A stretch of DNA of 64,000 nt from Trichobilharzia szidati. Taxonomy: Eukaryota > Platyhelminthes > Trematoda > Strigeidida > Schistosomatidae. The translations under genes were made by a program, and so were the position numbers. Below are positions 45,605-56,149 of the stretch, piece after piece. A model generated the notes under the pieces. It was not told the DNA's origin and searched no databases. It worked only from the letters and a program-made list of their open reading frames with translations. Within the stretch, counting starts at the first letter, position 1, and every line of letters starts with the position of its first letter. The stretch spans positions 104,492,582 to 104,556,581 of the forward strand of contig OX235273.1 in the NCBI GenBank assembly GCA_944472155.2. Direction: 5' to 3'.

Positions 45605-46005
45605 ATTATAGGATTTAATCATGAGCTGATATCAGTTAGAGAACCATTGGAAACCAGCTGGGAGTACTGGACAGCTGTTTCATCCTAGTTTGGGAATCAT
45701 TGGCAGTACGCACCCACCGCTAGGGTTCGAACCCAGGACCTTCTGGTTACAAGGCAAGCTGGCTCGTATACCATTCAGCCACTGGAACCCGATTCAATGG
45801 CCAGCCCATGAATTCTAACTTCTACCAATTCGTGATTTAGTGCGACCCCAACCAATGTCGTTTGTGGGACATCCATCCTCACATTTGACTGGATGGACCT
45901 CACTGGTCACGACTTCTCACTAGAACTCCAGGGAACTCCGTCCTGTAGCAAGTCACTAACTGATATCAATCCGTGATCAAATCGTAAAAAGATGGATTAA
46001 GCTGT
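45605..46005 (-). mobile_element. SINE-2, near full length
   Basis: Minus strand: head at 45960, A box AGTGGCTGAATGGTATACGA, B box GGGTTCGAACCC, relic TGATTCCCAAACTAGGATGA at 45690. Confidence 0.8.
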
Positions 46006-46690
46006 AAAGAGGAAAAATAAAGATTACTGTGAAGCAGTATACAGAAATTATGAAGCATGCAGACAAATCAAGCAGAATATGAATAACTTTCATATTTTGC
46101 TGTCACCGTACAACATTATTTTGTCAAATACCAGTAACAGAGATGAAGGTGCTATAGGCACACGTTTTTGAAGAGGGAGAAGTAAGGGCGTTTCTGATGG
46201 ACTACGAAGCTGGTCGGTGTGCAAGAGCAGAAGATGAAACTGATCGTCTTTGGTACCCCCTGTTGAGAAGTCAAGTGAAACCTGCCTATGACAGTTCGTG
46301 TACAACTGGTGCAGAAGACATCGCCAATATACTACTTAGAAGTTCTTGTTAGTAGTAGTACACACTACACAACCGCCAGCTAGACAATAGACACACACAT
46401 ACAAACCAACATACAGTACATACACCATTAAGAACCTCGTGGATGGGCACATGTTTGTTATTATGACTTTCATCACGCATAAACTGGTCTCATTTACTAT
46501 ACATAAACACACACACGCCCACCTTTCAAGCGGAAATTACGTAACAGAATAAAACTAAAAACTACTTCAAGTTTTTGAAAGTTCTTCACTTCATACAATA
46601 ACAATTATTTTGTTTTTTATAGATGTTTGAATGAATATTTTCACAATAATAATTCGCCATTATCAGCGCCACCACCAGACAATACCATCA
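46006..46690. other. Unassigned stretch with a 71-codon minus frame
   Basis: The minus frame 46305-46090 (QVSLDFSTGGTKDDQFHLLL...) is not low-complexity and the DNA is less repetitive than its surroundings, but it has no recognised domain and no splice signals I trust. CA-rich tracts at 46388 and 46508. Confidence 0.35.
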
Positions 46691-47090
46691 GTGAGTACTT
46701 CTCCTCACACCCGACCTGGTGGACCCCGCAAGTTCCGACTTCTCACTAGAACTCTAGGCAACTTCGTCTCGTGGTCAGTCAGTCAGTCAGTCAGTAACTA
46801 GTGAGTATAAATTGGTTTACCAGTGTGAGTTTGTAGGGATTTAATTAGTTTCAGGCAGATGACATCGGTTCGCAGTTGAGCTTGGCTCGTAACCTTAAGC
46901 TCCTGAGTTCGACCCTTGGTTGTGTATTCAAGGGCGAGTACTACTGAAGAGTCCTAAGCTAGGACGAAACACCTGCCTAGCAAGTACTCCCGAGTGGTCT
47001 TCAATGGTTCTTCAACTCATATCAATCCCTAATCAAAACTTGAAACCAAACAAATCCCTACAAACTGACACTTTAAAATTAATGGTAATA
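46690..47090. mobile_element. SINE-2 pieces in both orientations
   Basis: Minus head 46695-46800 with (CAGT)n expansion at 46778-46797, plus body 46830-47085 with relic AAGAGTCCTAAGCTAGGACG. Confidence 0.6.
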
Positions 47091-47690
47091 GTAATAATAA
47101 TAATAATAATGCCTGTTTAGTGTTTCCACTAAACATATTATTATCATCGTTAATGTGCTAATTAGGCATCCAATCAGTGTACAGTGAACGCCTACACATT
47201 ATCTACTACTACTCAATCATTGGTCCACTCGCATGCATACATATATATATCGATTTTTTGCTGTATATGAATTATTGATTTCTAAAAATAAATACTAAAT
47301 GACCTAGTGTCCTAGATTAAATCGATAGTATATATTTCGGTATGTTACAGTAAGCTAGGAAACGTGTGAATGAAAACAGTAGGTTTGTTTGTTTCATCTT
47401 TTGTTGTTGCTTAAAGTAGTATGAAAGTCTGAGTTAACTGGGAGATGACCTTTGTCCTTGGCAAGGTACAAATTATCAATTCAGAAGAAAATAAGTTGAA
47501 TTTAGAACAAAGTACAGTACAGTACACACATTAAGAGAATCTCGTCGAAATTTTGTTGTAGACCGCTGGATAGATTACTACAGATAGTAGATCGAAAGAG
47601 TTAAGCGTGTTACGGACCTACTCATCTTCATGTAGTATATACCTTACAAGATCTCTATTTCTCGGATTATTTATGTCTCATGTCACGTGA
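47091..47690. other. No recognised gene
   Basis: (TAA)n at 47095-47111 and unassigned sequence. Confidence 0.4.
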
Positions 47691-48205
47691 ACTCAAATAG
47701 GCAGTATCGTTTCAACTACAGCTACAGATATGGGGGACGATATCAAAGGCAGTCGGGATCAGATCTGGGAAGTAAAGCGGGCGTTTATCATTCTGAAAAC
47801 AGTGTGAATATGTAGAGTAGTCAAAAACAAAAAGAACAAGATTTGAGCTTTCAACAAGAATACCAAGTCAATGTTTCTGTATGTATGGTTCCAAGACCTG
47901 ACGCGTTACTAAAACTTTCATGAACACCTGCCTTCATTCGATTGTGAAGATAAAATAGTCAGAAAGGCTAAGCAGCAAACCAGCCAAGAACCATTCGCAA
48001 ACAAACATGTAGAAGAAAATGGAAATGAATTGAACAAACTCAGCGTAAACTAGTGAGTGACATCACACTGCATGCTGTCGAGTTCAACTCGAATTGTAGT
48101 TCAAGAGAGGGACATGGAGACGATCATGTAGCCCCCCCCACACTTAGAGTTAGCTGAAAGTAATATCAGAGGAGGGAATGCAACAGAGATATGCGAAATG
48201 AGGCT
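47691..48205 (+). mobile_element. LINE-A, plus arm of a head-to-head pair
   Basis: GCAGTATCGTTTCAACTACA, GAAGATAAAATAGTCAGAAA and ATGGAGACGATCATGTAG follow the LINE-A RT tail order, heavily mutated. Confidence 0.6.
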
Positions 48206-48660
48206 TCAACAACACACCTCCACTTTGTTCTATTCTCTGCAGTCCTCTTTAGCTGCCCTCACGACTCCCTATAGGCTCTCATCTCCTCCAACTCACACGA
48301 CCTCCTCCATGTCACCCTCGGACCCACACCCAACTCGTTGTCTACCATTTGGGTTCCACTCGACGCCTAGCCTAACCGACAGTCTCCTCAGCGTGTTTAT
48401 GATCCATCCTCCATTTTCTTCTCCATTCTTATAGAACAACAGATTGTTCGTTGTCCACCCCTCCCCCCAGTTTCTTGTTGCTGATTCTTTCTGGCCATTT
48501 GATCTTCAATATGGAGTCAGGGCATTTGTTGATAAAGTCTGTCGTAGCCTGCTGGGAATACTTCTCGAGACGCGTGTGCCAAGTTTTTGACTGATATAGA
48601 AGAACTGGCTGACTTAACGTTGGGTGTTGAAAATCCGAATTTTATTCTTTATGCTGAGTG
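48206..48660 (-). mobile_element. LINE-A, minus arm of the pair
   Basis: Minus strand KIKWPERISNKKL-like order with GTGGAACCCAAATGGTAGAC and GAGGTCGTGTGAGTTGGAGG. The two 3' ends face each other near 48200. Confidence 0.6.
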
Positions 48661-48764
48661 CGGATCTCCAAACTGTCTTTGTCTTCGTAAAACAACCAAT
48701 CACAGTTGAAGTTCATCAGGAAATAAATAGAATTCTAAAAGCTAACTTCATATCGGTCTGTCTG

Positions 48765-49420
48765 TCTGTCTGGATTCAACATAGAACTTGGCACCGAAGT
48801 GCAGCAGTTCCAGTTGCCACGTTCCAAGTAGCATACAAAGGTAGACAAGAAGATGAGAGAAGAGAATCAATAGAGTTTCGACAAGTATAAGAGTGAAACA
48901 GAATGAGTAATGGTAGAAAGGAATATGAAAGATTACAGAGACTGAATACATCTGCGTAAGCCATTGACAACGATTTTAAGCCATGTCACCTATTGTCTCA
49001 AGCCATTGATTCTTAGAGTCCCGAAGGCCCCAACCTGAAAGTCTGCATCTCCCTACCTGACTCAGTTTAACTGTCAAGGATTTCATGGATTGATGCCATG
49101 TTTTTGTCTGGCCGCCATTTACTCTTTTCCAACCTGCACCTATATCAGCTAGTAATGCCCGTCCATCGGGGGAGGCGATGGTTAGGCATGCGCAGCACGT
49201 CACCTAGCCATCTCAATCTATGTATTTTTATAGCCTCGTCGATTGATTTTCCCTCTTTGCCCAACACCCTACGCCTAACGTCAATATTACTTACCTTATT
49301 ATACCACCTAACGTGAGAAAGAGATCGTAGACATCTATGATCAAAAACAGTCAACCTTTTCATGTCTTCAACTCGTATTGGTCATGTTTCAGAGTCATAG
49401 AGAAGGATGGAGTTAATGTA
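48765..49420 (-). mobile_element. LINE-B 3' end
   Basis: Minus strand KRLTVFDHRCLRSLSHVRWY, DVRRRVLGKEGKSIDEAIKI, HRLRWLGDVLRMPNHRLPRW, GGQTKTWHQSMKSLTVKLSQ, WLETIGDMA, then the tail to CGGTGCCAAGTTCTATGTTG. Best preserved LINE-B RT tail in the window. Confidence 0.8.
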
Positions 49421-49424
49421 TTGA

Positions 49425-50160
49425 AGAGGTTGTCTTGTAGGCGGGTGGGGGTGGAGATCAATAATAGCTTCACAATTATAAGCCGTCAAGCTCAAAGAAT
49501 GACACAGTTACGCTGAGATATGATCCATCTGAGCTTGAAAGGGGACAAGCCAATCACGTGGATATGACTTCTTGACTATTGATGACTACAACCCCTCTAC
49601 TGATAAGACTATCCTTTACCAAGCTCCATCACACATCTGCTCTAACAGGGCAGATGTCAAGAAAGCTCTCTCAGTAAAGAGTAAATCGATACGATGAAAA
49701 AGAGGGGGGTGGGTGGGAGCAGCAGTCCAGTAATGACTACAGTAACAGCTATAGTGACGATGGCTACAACAGATATGAAGCAGTTTATAAAGGCTCTTAT
49801 TGAATTGGTCCCGAAGGCAGGATATGATCTTCTACTATTTGTGTGCTATATAGACACCTATGGTGGTAACTTGCACTGCTACACTTTTGTACAAAGTTGT
49901 ACACTGAAACTCGGTCAGTCAATCAGTCGGTTAGCAAGTGCACGTGATTGATACATTTATTCAATGTCATTATACACTTCACACATAAATGAATGACTGA
50001 ATGAACAGTAACGTCAGCAAAAGGAAGAGAAAATCGAGTAGGATGCGGAGAAGAAGAAGAGGAGGAAAAAAGACGAAGGATATGCGTGTGTGTATTAACT
50101 TGTGTGTAGGTGGTGAATATATATCAGATGGATAGGTGAACAAAGAAATATCTACGGAAA
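49425..50160. other. No recognised gene
   Basis: G-rich tract near 49440, a GGT-rich run near 49705; a plus frame at 49694-49951 is unsupported. Confidence 0.4.
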
Positions 50161-50164
50161 TTAA

Positions 50165-50310
50165 AGGCGTCATTCCAAGTTTGATCACGAGTTGTCATAT
50201 CAGTTAGACAAAAACCGCCTGTAGGGACTACTGGACAACTGTTTCGTCCCAACTTGGGACTCATCATCAGTACGCAACGATGAATATACCAGAAATTGAA
50301 CCTAGGTGAG
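50165..50310 (-). mobile_element. SINE-2 fragment
   Basis: GACAACTGTTTCGTCCCAAC and TTGGGACTCATCATCAGTAC: the relic hammerhead end on the minus strand; B box decayed. Confidence 0.6.
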
Positions 50311-50339
50311 TACTGGAATTCCAGTGGGAAGTCGTAACC

Positions 50340-50661
50340 AATAAGTGATGTTAGCTGACCTAAGATTAGTTTGTTAAAGAGTTGACCGTGCGTGAGTGGC
50401 CAAGCCAAAGTCTGGAGTCAATCCATGAAATCTGTAACATTTAGTTTCAGCCATCCACGTACGAAGGTGTAGGCTGTCGTCTGATTGGCGTTCTCAAGAT
50501 TCTACGAACCAATGACTTGAGACTATAGGAGATATGGTTAAAAATCGTTCACAGTGAATGGTGCAGACACATTTATCCTTTGCGATTTCCCCTACATCCC
50601 TCAAACCTTCATGTTTTTTCCCATGTTTATTATTCTCTCTCGTGTACATTTCTGCTCATTA
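50340..50661 (+). mobile_element. LINE-B 3' end, left part, split by the MITE
   Basis: GCCAAGCCAAAGTCTGGAGT, CAATCCATGAAATCTGTAAC and the 3' UTR; resumes after the MITE at 51308. Confidence 0.65.
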
Positions 50662-50669
50662 GATTTCTC

Positions 50670-51299
50670 GGCGAAGTTCAAATGACCTTGAACGCATGTT
50701 AGTCGTTGGCTAAAGGCACCTGTCATTATCATAGCTGAAATATCAACGCTATTCACCAGCTAAGCAGCAAATTTCACCCAGATCACGTTTTTAAGTACTG
50801 TTTGGACAATGTGTTAATAGCTCGTTAGGGTTAGGATTAGGGTTAAGATAAGTATTGGGGTTAGGTTAGGGTTACTATTAGGGATAGATTTATAGTTGAT
50901 GTCATTTATTTTAATTTGTTTTATTATCCACATTTTCCTGGTAAGTAGTCGTCTATCCTCTTGCTGGAAACCATAGTAATTCAACCAAGGGCTTTGGGGG
51001 GGGGGACGACTGCACAATAGGATAAGAGAGACGAACGATTCACATAAGCAGCTCATCTTCAGTCATCTCGGTGAATACATGTACAGAAACTAGTCTGACT
51101 TAGCAACTGATACTCCTCATTATAACTGGGACGTATTTTTAAGTCATGTCAGAGAAAGATACCCTGTTTAATGTGTTTTCATGCATTTTCTTGTAAATAT
51201 ACGTCATTTTTTGTGCAAAAATCCCTCATTTTTATGATTGGTCGACTGAAGGTCAGTCGTGCGTTCGCATCCATTGGGACGCTATTGTTGAACTTTGCC
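50670..51299. mobile_element. MITE-like DNA transposon with telomere-like core, copy 2
   Basis: 630 bp, opposite orientation to copy 1. Ends GGCGAAGTTCAA and TTGAACTTTGCC; 8-bp duplication GATTTCTC at 50662-50669 and 51300-51307. The left terminal repeat has lost about 30 bases. Interior holds TTAGGG-type repeats and the same unique segments as copy 1 (CACATTTTCCTGGTAAGTAG region). Confidence 0.8.
50822..50886 (-). repeat. Interstitial telomere-like repeats
   Basis: GTTAGGGTTAGGATTAGGG and variants, inside MITE copy 2. Confidence 0.85.
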
Positions 51300-51307
51300 G
51301 ATTTCTC

Positions 51308-51435
51308 GTTTGAATCTCTTATTTTTCTCTTCCTTTTCCTACCTGCACATGAAGTGTGGCAAGTTGAACTGCTAAACGTTTTTGCAAAGTTCTATGTTGA
51401 AAGTCAGTCAGCCAGTCAGTGTGCGTGTTTCAATC
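51308..51435 (+). mobile_element. LINE-B 3' end, right part
   Basis: ATGAAGTGTGGCAAGTTGAA then TTTGCAAAGTTCTATGTTGA, the tail seen at 32675-32740. Confidence 0.7.
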
Positions 51436-51782
51436 GAAGTGGGACCATGGGTTAGAATAAAGGACAGCTGCAAGAATAGCGTATTAATTATAGCTGTATA
51501 CACTTCGATTTAGTCATGAGAAGTCGTGTTCCATGCGGATTTCTTGGTTGTCAGCATTACTGTTTGGAAAGGTAATATAACCCTGGAGAAGTTAAACTCT
51601 TACAGCCAACCAACACCCCCCCCCACACACACACACACTTGTAACCTTAACCATCTTACACCTTGAGCAACAACTAATCACATTTAAAAAGTAATAAAAG
51701 TAGGGAAAATATCGTTGAAAAGAAAAACAACCGACTAGAGATTACGATATTCTGAAGTCAATCATTCATTTATATTTCTGAT
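51436..51782. other. No gene; C/CA tract
   Basis: CCCCCCCCCACACACACACA at about 51616; nothing else. Confidence 0.45.
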
Positions 51783-52600
51783 TCCCGAGGCTGGCCATAA
51801 AACAGTCGACCAGGAGGGGTCCGAGTGGAGAGCCCATTGCCCATGAATCGACTATTAATACAGAACTATATGAACAACTTCGCCTATCTGGTTCTACATC
51901 GCCACGAATGTACGAACTACCTTAAAGTGCACAAAAAGGACGTCCCACTTCACCCAATATTAGATATGATTAATTCGTCATTTCACCTAATCGTGAAGTG
52001 GCTGGTAGAAATTCTTGGACCAGTGAAAGAAAAGCTGTCGAGATACAACCTCAACGACACATTCGATTTCGTCGATTCAATTAAAAATGTCAACCTCACA
52101 AATAAAATGATGGTCTCCCTAGACGTCGTCTGTCTCTCTCTTCACCAATGTTCCACTGACAGAAACTATATGTTTTCTGTGTGACTTCATCCAATGCAAC
52201 AGCATACGTGTCGGAATACCGATCCATTGTCTAAAGGGGCTGTTACTACGTTGTACCTTCAACATCTACTTCAAATTCAACGATGAAATCCACAGGTAAA
52301 CAGATGGCGTAGCAATGGTCTCTCCACTCGGGCCCCTCCTGGACGACTGTTTTATGGTCAGCCTCGAAAACAACTTCTTGTCATCAACTACTGACGACCT
52401 CCATTTCTGATTCTCTTGTTTAATCTACCTCACTCAAAGACTAGCTATCATGTCAAGCTCCCAAGGTATATGCATGTTGTTTTAATAACACTAATTCATC
52501 CATTATTCACACAGTAATTAAAAAAAAACTCTTTCTTCTTGGGATTTGTCAAGCAGATCCACAACAGAATGTATAATTCGATTCGGTTATATCATATGTA
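51783..52600 (+). mobile_element. Penelope-like element XII, RT N-terminal half
   Basis: Across frames: ECTNYLKVHKKDVPLHPILD and SSFHLIVKWLVEILGPVKEK, NKMMVSLDVVCLSLHQCSTD (the SLDV..LF.NVPL region), then HRQTDGVAMVSPLGPLLDDC. These are RT motifs of PLEs. The first 57 bases are an inverted copy of 52313-52370 inside the same RT, a small fold-back. Confidence 0.8.
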
Positions 52601-52629
52601 AATGTCATCACTTGTTGAAGGCTATATAG

Positions 52630-52720
52630 TTCGAATTTGATTACAGACTGAATTCAGTTGGAGAAGTATTAAAAAACCACCAGGAAGTACTGGATAGCTG
52701 TTTCGTCCTCCAAAAAGGAC
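52630..52720 (-). mobile_element. SINE-2 scrap
   Basis: AGTACTGGATAGCTGTTTCG is the minus-strand relic end. Confidence 0.5.
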
Positions 52721-52724
52721 TCTT

Positions 52725-53655
52725 TAACCTTATGACTGACCGATTGACTACTTTCAACATAGAACTGCACACAGAAGTCCAGCACTTCGAGTTCACACAC
52801 TCCCTCCATGTAGAACACAAAGCAAGACAAGACAGTAAAGACAGATTCATCAAAACAGAGATAATAAACACAATTGTGAGTGAGGGAAAAAGAATAGTAA
52901 TATGGAAGAACAGTAAAGTTTTATTGGTTATGAGGAATCACAGAGAGTGAATTCATCTGCGCTAGCCATTGACAACGACGACTTTGAGCCATACCACCAA
53001 TTGTCTCCAGTCGTCATTGGTTTTTACTATTCCGAGGACCCCAACCAGGAGGCCAGTCTACACCTCCGTATGTGGCTGGATCAAACTAAGTGTTGTGGAT
53101 TTGATTGACTGGTGAATCCATGTTTTGGTTTGACCACCACTAACTCTATTCCGACCTAACCCTATGTCAGGTGACATTGTCCGTCGAGGAAGGCGATCGA
53201 TGGTGTAGGTATGCATGCATATCACATGTCCTAAACATCTCAGTCAATGTAACTTCATAAAGTCGTCGATTGATTTCCGCTCCTCACCTAACACTACATT
53301 ACTAGTCTACGCCTAACCTCAATATTACTCACCCTATATATATATACATATACCACTTAACATGGGAGATAGAGGGGAGACAACTGTGATGAAAGACAGC
53401 TAGTTAGCCTCTTCATGTCTTTCACTTTCAATGGCCATGTCTCACTCACAGCCATTAAGGAGGACGGAGTGAAGTGTTGTGCAGTATACACGTCCTTTGG
53501 TTGACAGCCGGATATCACGTCTACTAAGTTAGAGATGGAGTATGTTGGCATATGCCAAACGAGCTTCCTGTATCTGTGCTGAGATTTTGTCAGTGATCAA
53601 CCCGTTGGAGATGCTGCAACTTCTCAAGCAAGTGAAGTGGTCAATACGCTTTACC
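52725..53655 (-). mobile_element. LINE-B, RT tail and 3' end
   Basis: Tail at 52745-52830, then RT fragments to 53650 including VKDMKRLTSCLSS and the region upstream (GATATCACGTCTACTAAGTT) that matches 34850. Confidence 0.75.
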
Positions 53656-53660
53656 AATTC

Positions 53661-53714
53661 ACTCCCTATCTTTAAGCTAGGAACACGTTAACTCCTAGCT
53701 TAAAGATAGGGAGT
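53661..53714. repeat. Perfect 22-bp inverted repeat (hairpin)
   Basis: ACTCCCTATCTTTAAGCTAG plus GA at 53661-53682 is mirrored exactly at 53693-53714, loop ACACGTTAAC-like, 10 nt. It lies at the junction of LINE-B and SINE-2. Confidence 0.95.
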
Positions 53715-54110
53715 ATATGTACCCATGATCCCACCACGGATTAAACCTAGCACCTTTAGGTTACAAGGCCAGCTGGTTGACTGTTCAGCCATTGGGACGT
53801 AGTCCAATGGTTCATGAATTCTAACCTCTGTCATTTAGCGCCACCGCCTCTAACCAATGTCATCGACTAGTGTTCACCCTTACATCCGACCCGGTGGATC
53901 CTACTGGTCAGAGCTTCTCACTAGAGCTCCACATAAAATTCATCCTATACAGCTAGTCACTAGTAGGCATCAGATAATATTCTAAGCGTTAGTTTGTAGC
54001 AATTCGATTGGCTTGAAGTTTGATCACGGAATGATATCCCTCTACAGGTGGTTTTCAATGGATTCTCTAACTGAAGTTAGTTCGTGATGAAACTACAAAA
54101 ACCAATCAAG
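53715..54110 (-). mobile_element. SINE-2 copies
   Basis: Minus copy with B box (ATTAAACCTAGCACC, decayed) and A-box region 53770-53800, head to 53985; a plus scrap at 54010-54100. Confidence 0.6.
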
Positions 54111-54313
54111 AGCCTACACTACCAACACACTTGGAAATAAAGTTGTATTCATATAAGTGTATATATACATACTGAGTGAGGTTGGTAAATCAGGTAAGTG
54201 TGGGATGAGTGAATACACAGAGGATAAAAGGTCATTTGCTCCAATGAGATGTGACGTAAGAGGGGGTGTGTTTAGCAGTTTATATATTGGAAAGCAGATT
54301 AGCATAGTAGTAG

Positions 54314-55111
54314 TGTGGTGAGAGCTGGTAGACAGTAATTTACGTCAATGGTGTCGCTTCCTACCGACAAATGGAAAGCCTATGCCCTGCAGTTTTTCAT
54401 GGAGACATATGGATCTTCGGGCAGGACTTCGAGGCTTCTGCGCAGTTGAGTGGCGTTCAAGATCTGTCAGCAATGAGGCTGTTACTTGGGACGCTGCTGG
54501 GAGGTCGGGAGAAAGCAGCATATGAAAGTGTGAGGCGAAATACCTACGAATGTGCGACAGAGTCAGGCAAACAGTTTCCAAAGTGGGAAGGACCACATAT
54601 GGTCACTTTGAGATGGGGTTACGCAGACACAATCGCAATGGTAAACAAAGAGAAACAGGTGAACATCAGCGAGCGCCGAGATTCCAGACAGCAAGACAAA
54701 CGAACAAAGCCCCTAGAACCAAGAAGACCGAACCAACTTCAGTCGCAAGTCTTTGACGGGGGGACGAGTGTGGTGAGAACTGGCTGCTAGCCAAAATTGG
54801 TAGATAGTTATTTACGTCAAGGTTCACGTCCCCAATATTGGTCGTGAGAAAAATAACAAAAACAAAGACTGACTCAACAACCAATCACAGCAGACTTTGC
54901 GTAGGCGGATACAATTTGCAGATAGATAATCTGAACTTCAAGAAACGGCCACAAGGAGATGAAAGATTAACGTTCAGCGAGAAACCACCAATCAGAAGAC
55001 TGTGTTTGTCTGCTTACAATAATCTATAATAATATATATGAAAATCTATAAATATGTGTTGATTTCCTAAATAAACGATCTGTAGCCTGGCCCTTGTCTT
55101 CTGTTGTTACA
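54314..55111 (+). mobile_element. Internally deleted Gypsy-type element with 3' LTR
   Basis: A 37-bp remnant of the 5' LTR (TGTGGTGAGAGCTGG joined to TAGACAGTAATTTACG) leads into 420 bp of internal sequence, a purine-rich tract GACGGGGGGACGAG just before the 3' LTR (54769-55111, 343 bp). The tract is the expected polypurine primer. The internal frame 54371-54790 is open for 139 codons but has no recognised domain; a second frame overlaps it. Flanks GTAG/ATAG could be the duplication. Confidence 0.75.
54769..55111 (+). mobile_element. 3' LTR, subfamily A
   Basis: TGTGGTGAGAACTGG to TTGTTACA; TATAAATA then AATAAACGATCTG. Same family as the solo LTRs, linking them to a Gypsy-type element. Confidence 0.85.
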
Positions 55112-55519
55112 ATAGTAGTAGTAGTCGTGGATAGACTTGTTTGATTTTTGTACACAACAACATAGTTCCAACTGTTTCAGAGGAATTCCAATGATTAAGA
55201 TACACCGATAAACACAACAGAAAACGAATTATCGATACTTTATGGTCTCTAAACAGAGCACATTGGTAAGTGTTGCTAAGAACAAAAAAATTAAGGTCAT
55301 ACAAATGACAGCTGATGCAAATAATTCTACATGGGGAGCTAAGCTAATGAACACACAATAAAAGATATTGCTAAATTTAATTTCCATTTAAAAACACAAT
55401 ATTCTCAGTGAAGAAACTCTCGTCAACGAATTTATTATCAAGCTGTACAAGTGTATAATATGTATTCGATTTTTAAGAGACTATAACCTGAGGAGTTTCA
55501 AAAAAACGTGGGGATTATT
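55112..55519. other. No recognised feature
   Basis: A short GTA repeat then unassigned AT-rich sequence. Confidence 0.4.
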
Positions 55520-55740
55520 TACTGGATTGTGACTAGCAGGGGAATCCAGGATGCCTGCATTTCGTCTTGTTTGGGACTCATCAGCCGGTGGATGCGCCTG
55601 CGTTCTCCTAATGAATGATGGTGTTCCTACTGAGGCCCGAACCCAGGTACCCATCATTTCAAATGTCAAAGCGTAATCCGCTAGCCCGCTTGGGCCATGA
55701 AAGTCACCTGTGGTGCAACGGGTTTTCGTTATTATTTAAT
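55520..55740 (-). mobile_element. SINE-1 (Smα-like) with intact hammerhead core
   Basis: Minus strand: A-box region GGCCCAAGCGGGCTAGCGG, B box GGGTTCGGGCCTC, then the ribozyme. Pairs head to head with 55780-55985. Confidence 0.75.
55541..55596 (-). ncRNA. Hammerhead ribozyme in SINE-1
   Basis: Minus strand: CTGATGA (55584-55578), stem II GTC/GAC (3 bp, loop CCAAACAA), GAAA (55563-55560), stem III TGC/GCA, cleavage triplet ATC (ending at 55550), stem I CCGG/CTGG. All core bases present; stem II is shorter than usual, so activity is uncertain. Confidence 0.65.
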
Positions 55741-55779
55741 TCTGTTGACACGTCGGTTCCTTGTGCAGATGTTTCGACG

Positions 55780-55985
55780 ATGTCTGAGGATTTACCTTGA
55801 CGTGGCTCGAATGGTCCAGTGTGGATAACGCTTTGGTATTTGAAACGGTTGGATACTGAAATCAATTCTCAGTGGGAAGACAATCACTGACTGGAGAATG
55901 CAGGCACATCCACTAGCTGATAAGCTCGAAACAGGACGAAGTGCAAGCATCTTGGATTTCACTGTTAGTTACCATTCACCAAATC
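55780..55985 (+). mobile_element. SINE-1, degenerate hammerhead
   Basis: GCTGATAAGCTCGAAACAGG then ACGAAGTGCAAGCATCTTGG: CTGATAA and GAAG replace the core. Confidence 0.65.
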
Positions 55986-56149
55986 ACTTCAAGTTAATTC
56001 ACAGACGTGGTCAAATCTTCCACACAAAGAGCTGATATGTGGACAGAGATGGAACATTTTGGTCCAGTCAATCAACAGGTATGTGAAAAATAAATTAAAA
56101 AGGTGGAAATACTTATGATAGTAATAATAATAATAATGATAATAATAAT

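Noticed and set aside
46090..46305. Exon of the N4BP2-like gene
   Set aside because: No domain, no phase-compatible splice sites recognised; kept as unassigned.
48198..48434. Pro/Ser-rich plus frame
   Set aside because: Antisense shadow of the minus-strand LINE-A tail.
54371..54790. Host gene of 139 codons
   Set aside because: It lies between an LTR remnant and a polypurine tract plus 3' LTR, so it is element-internal sequence.
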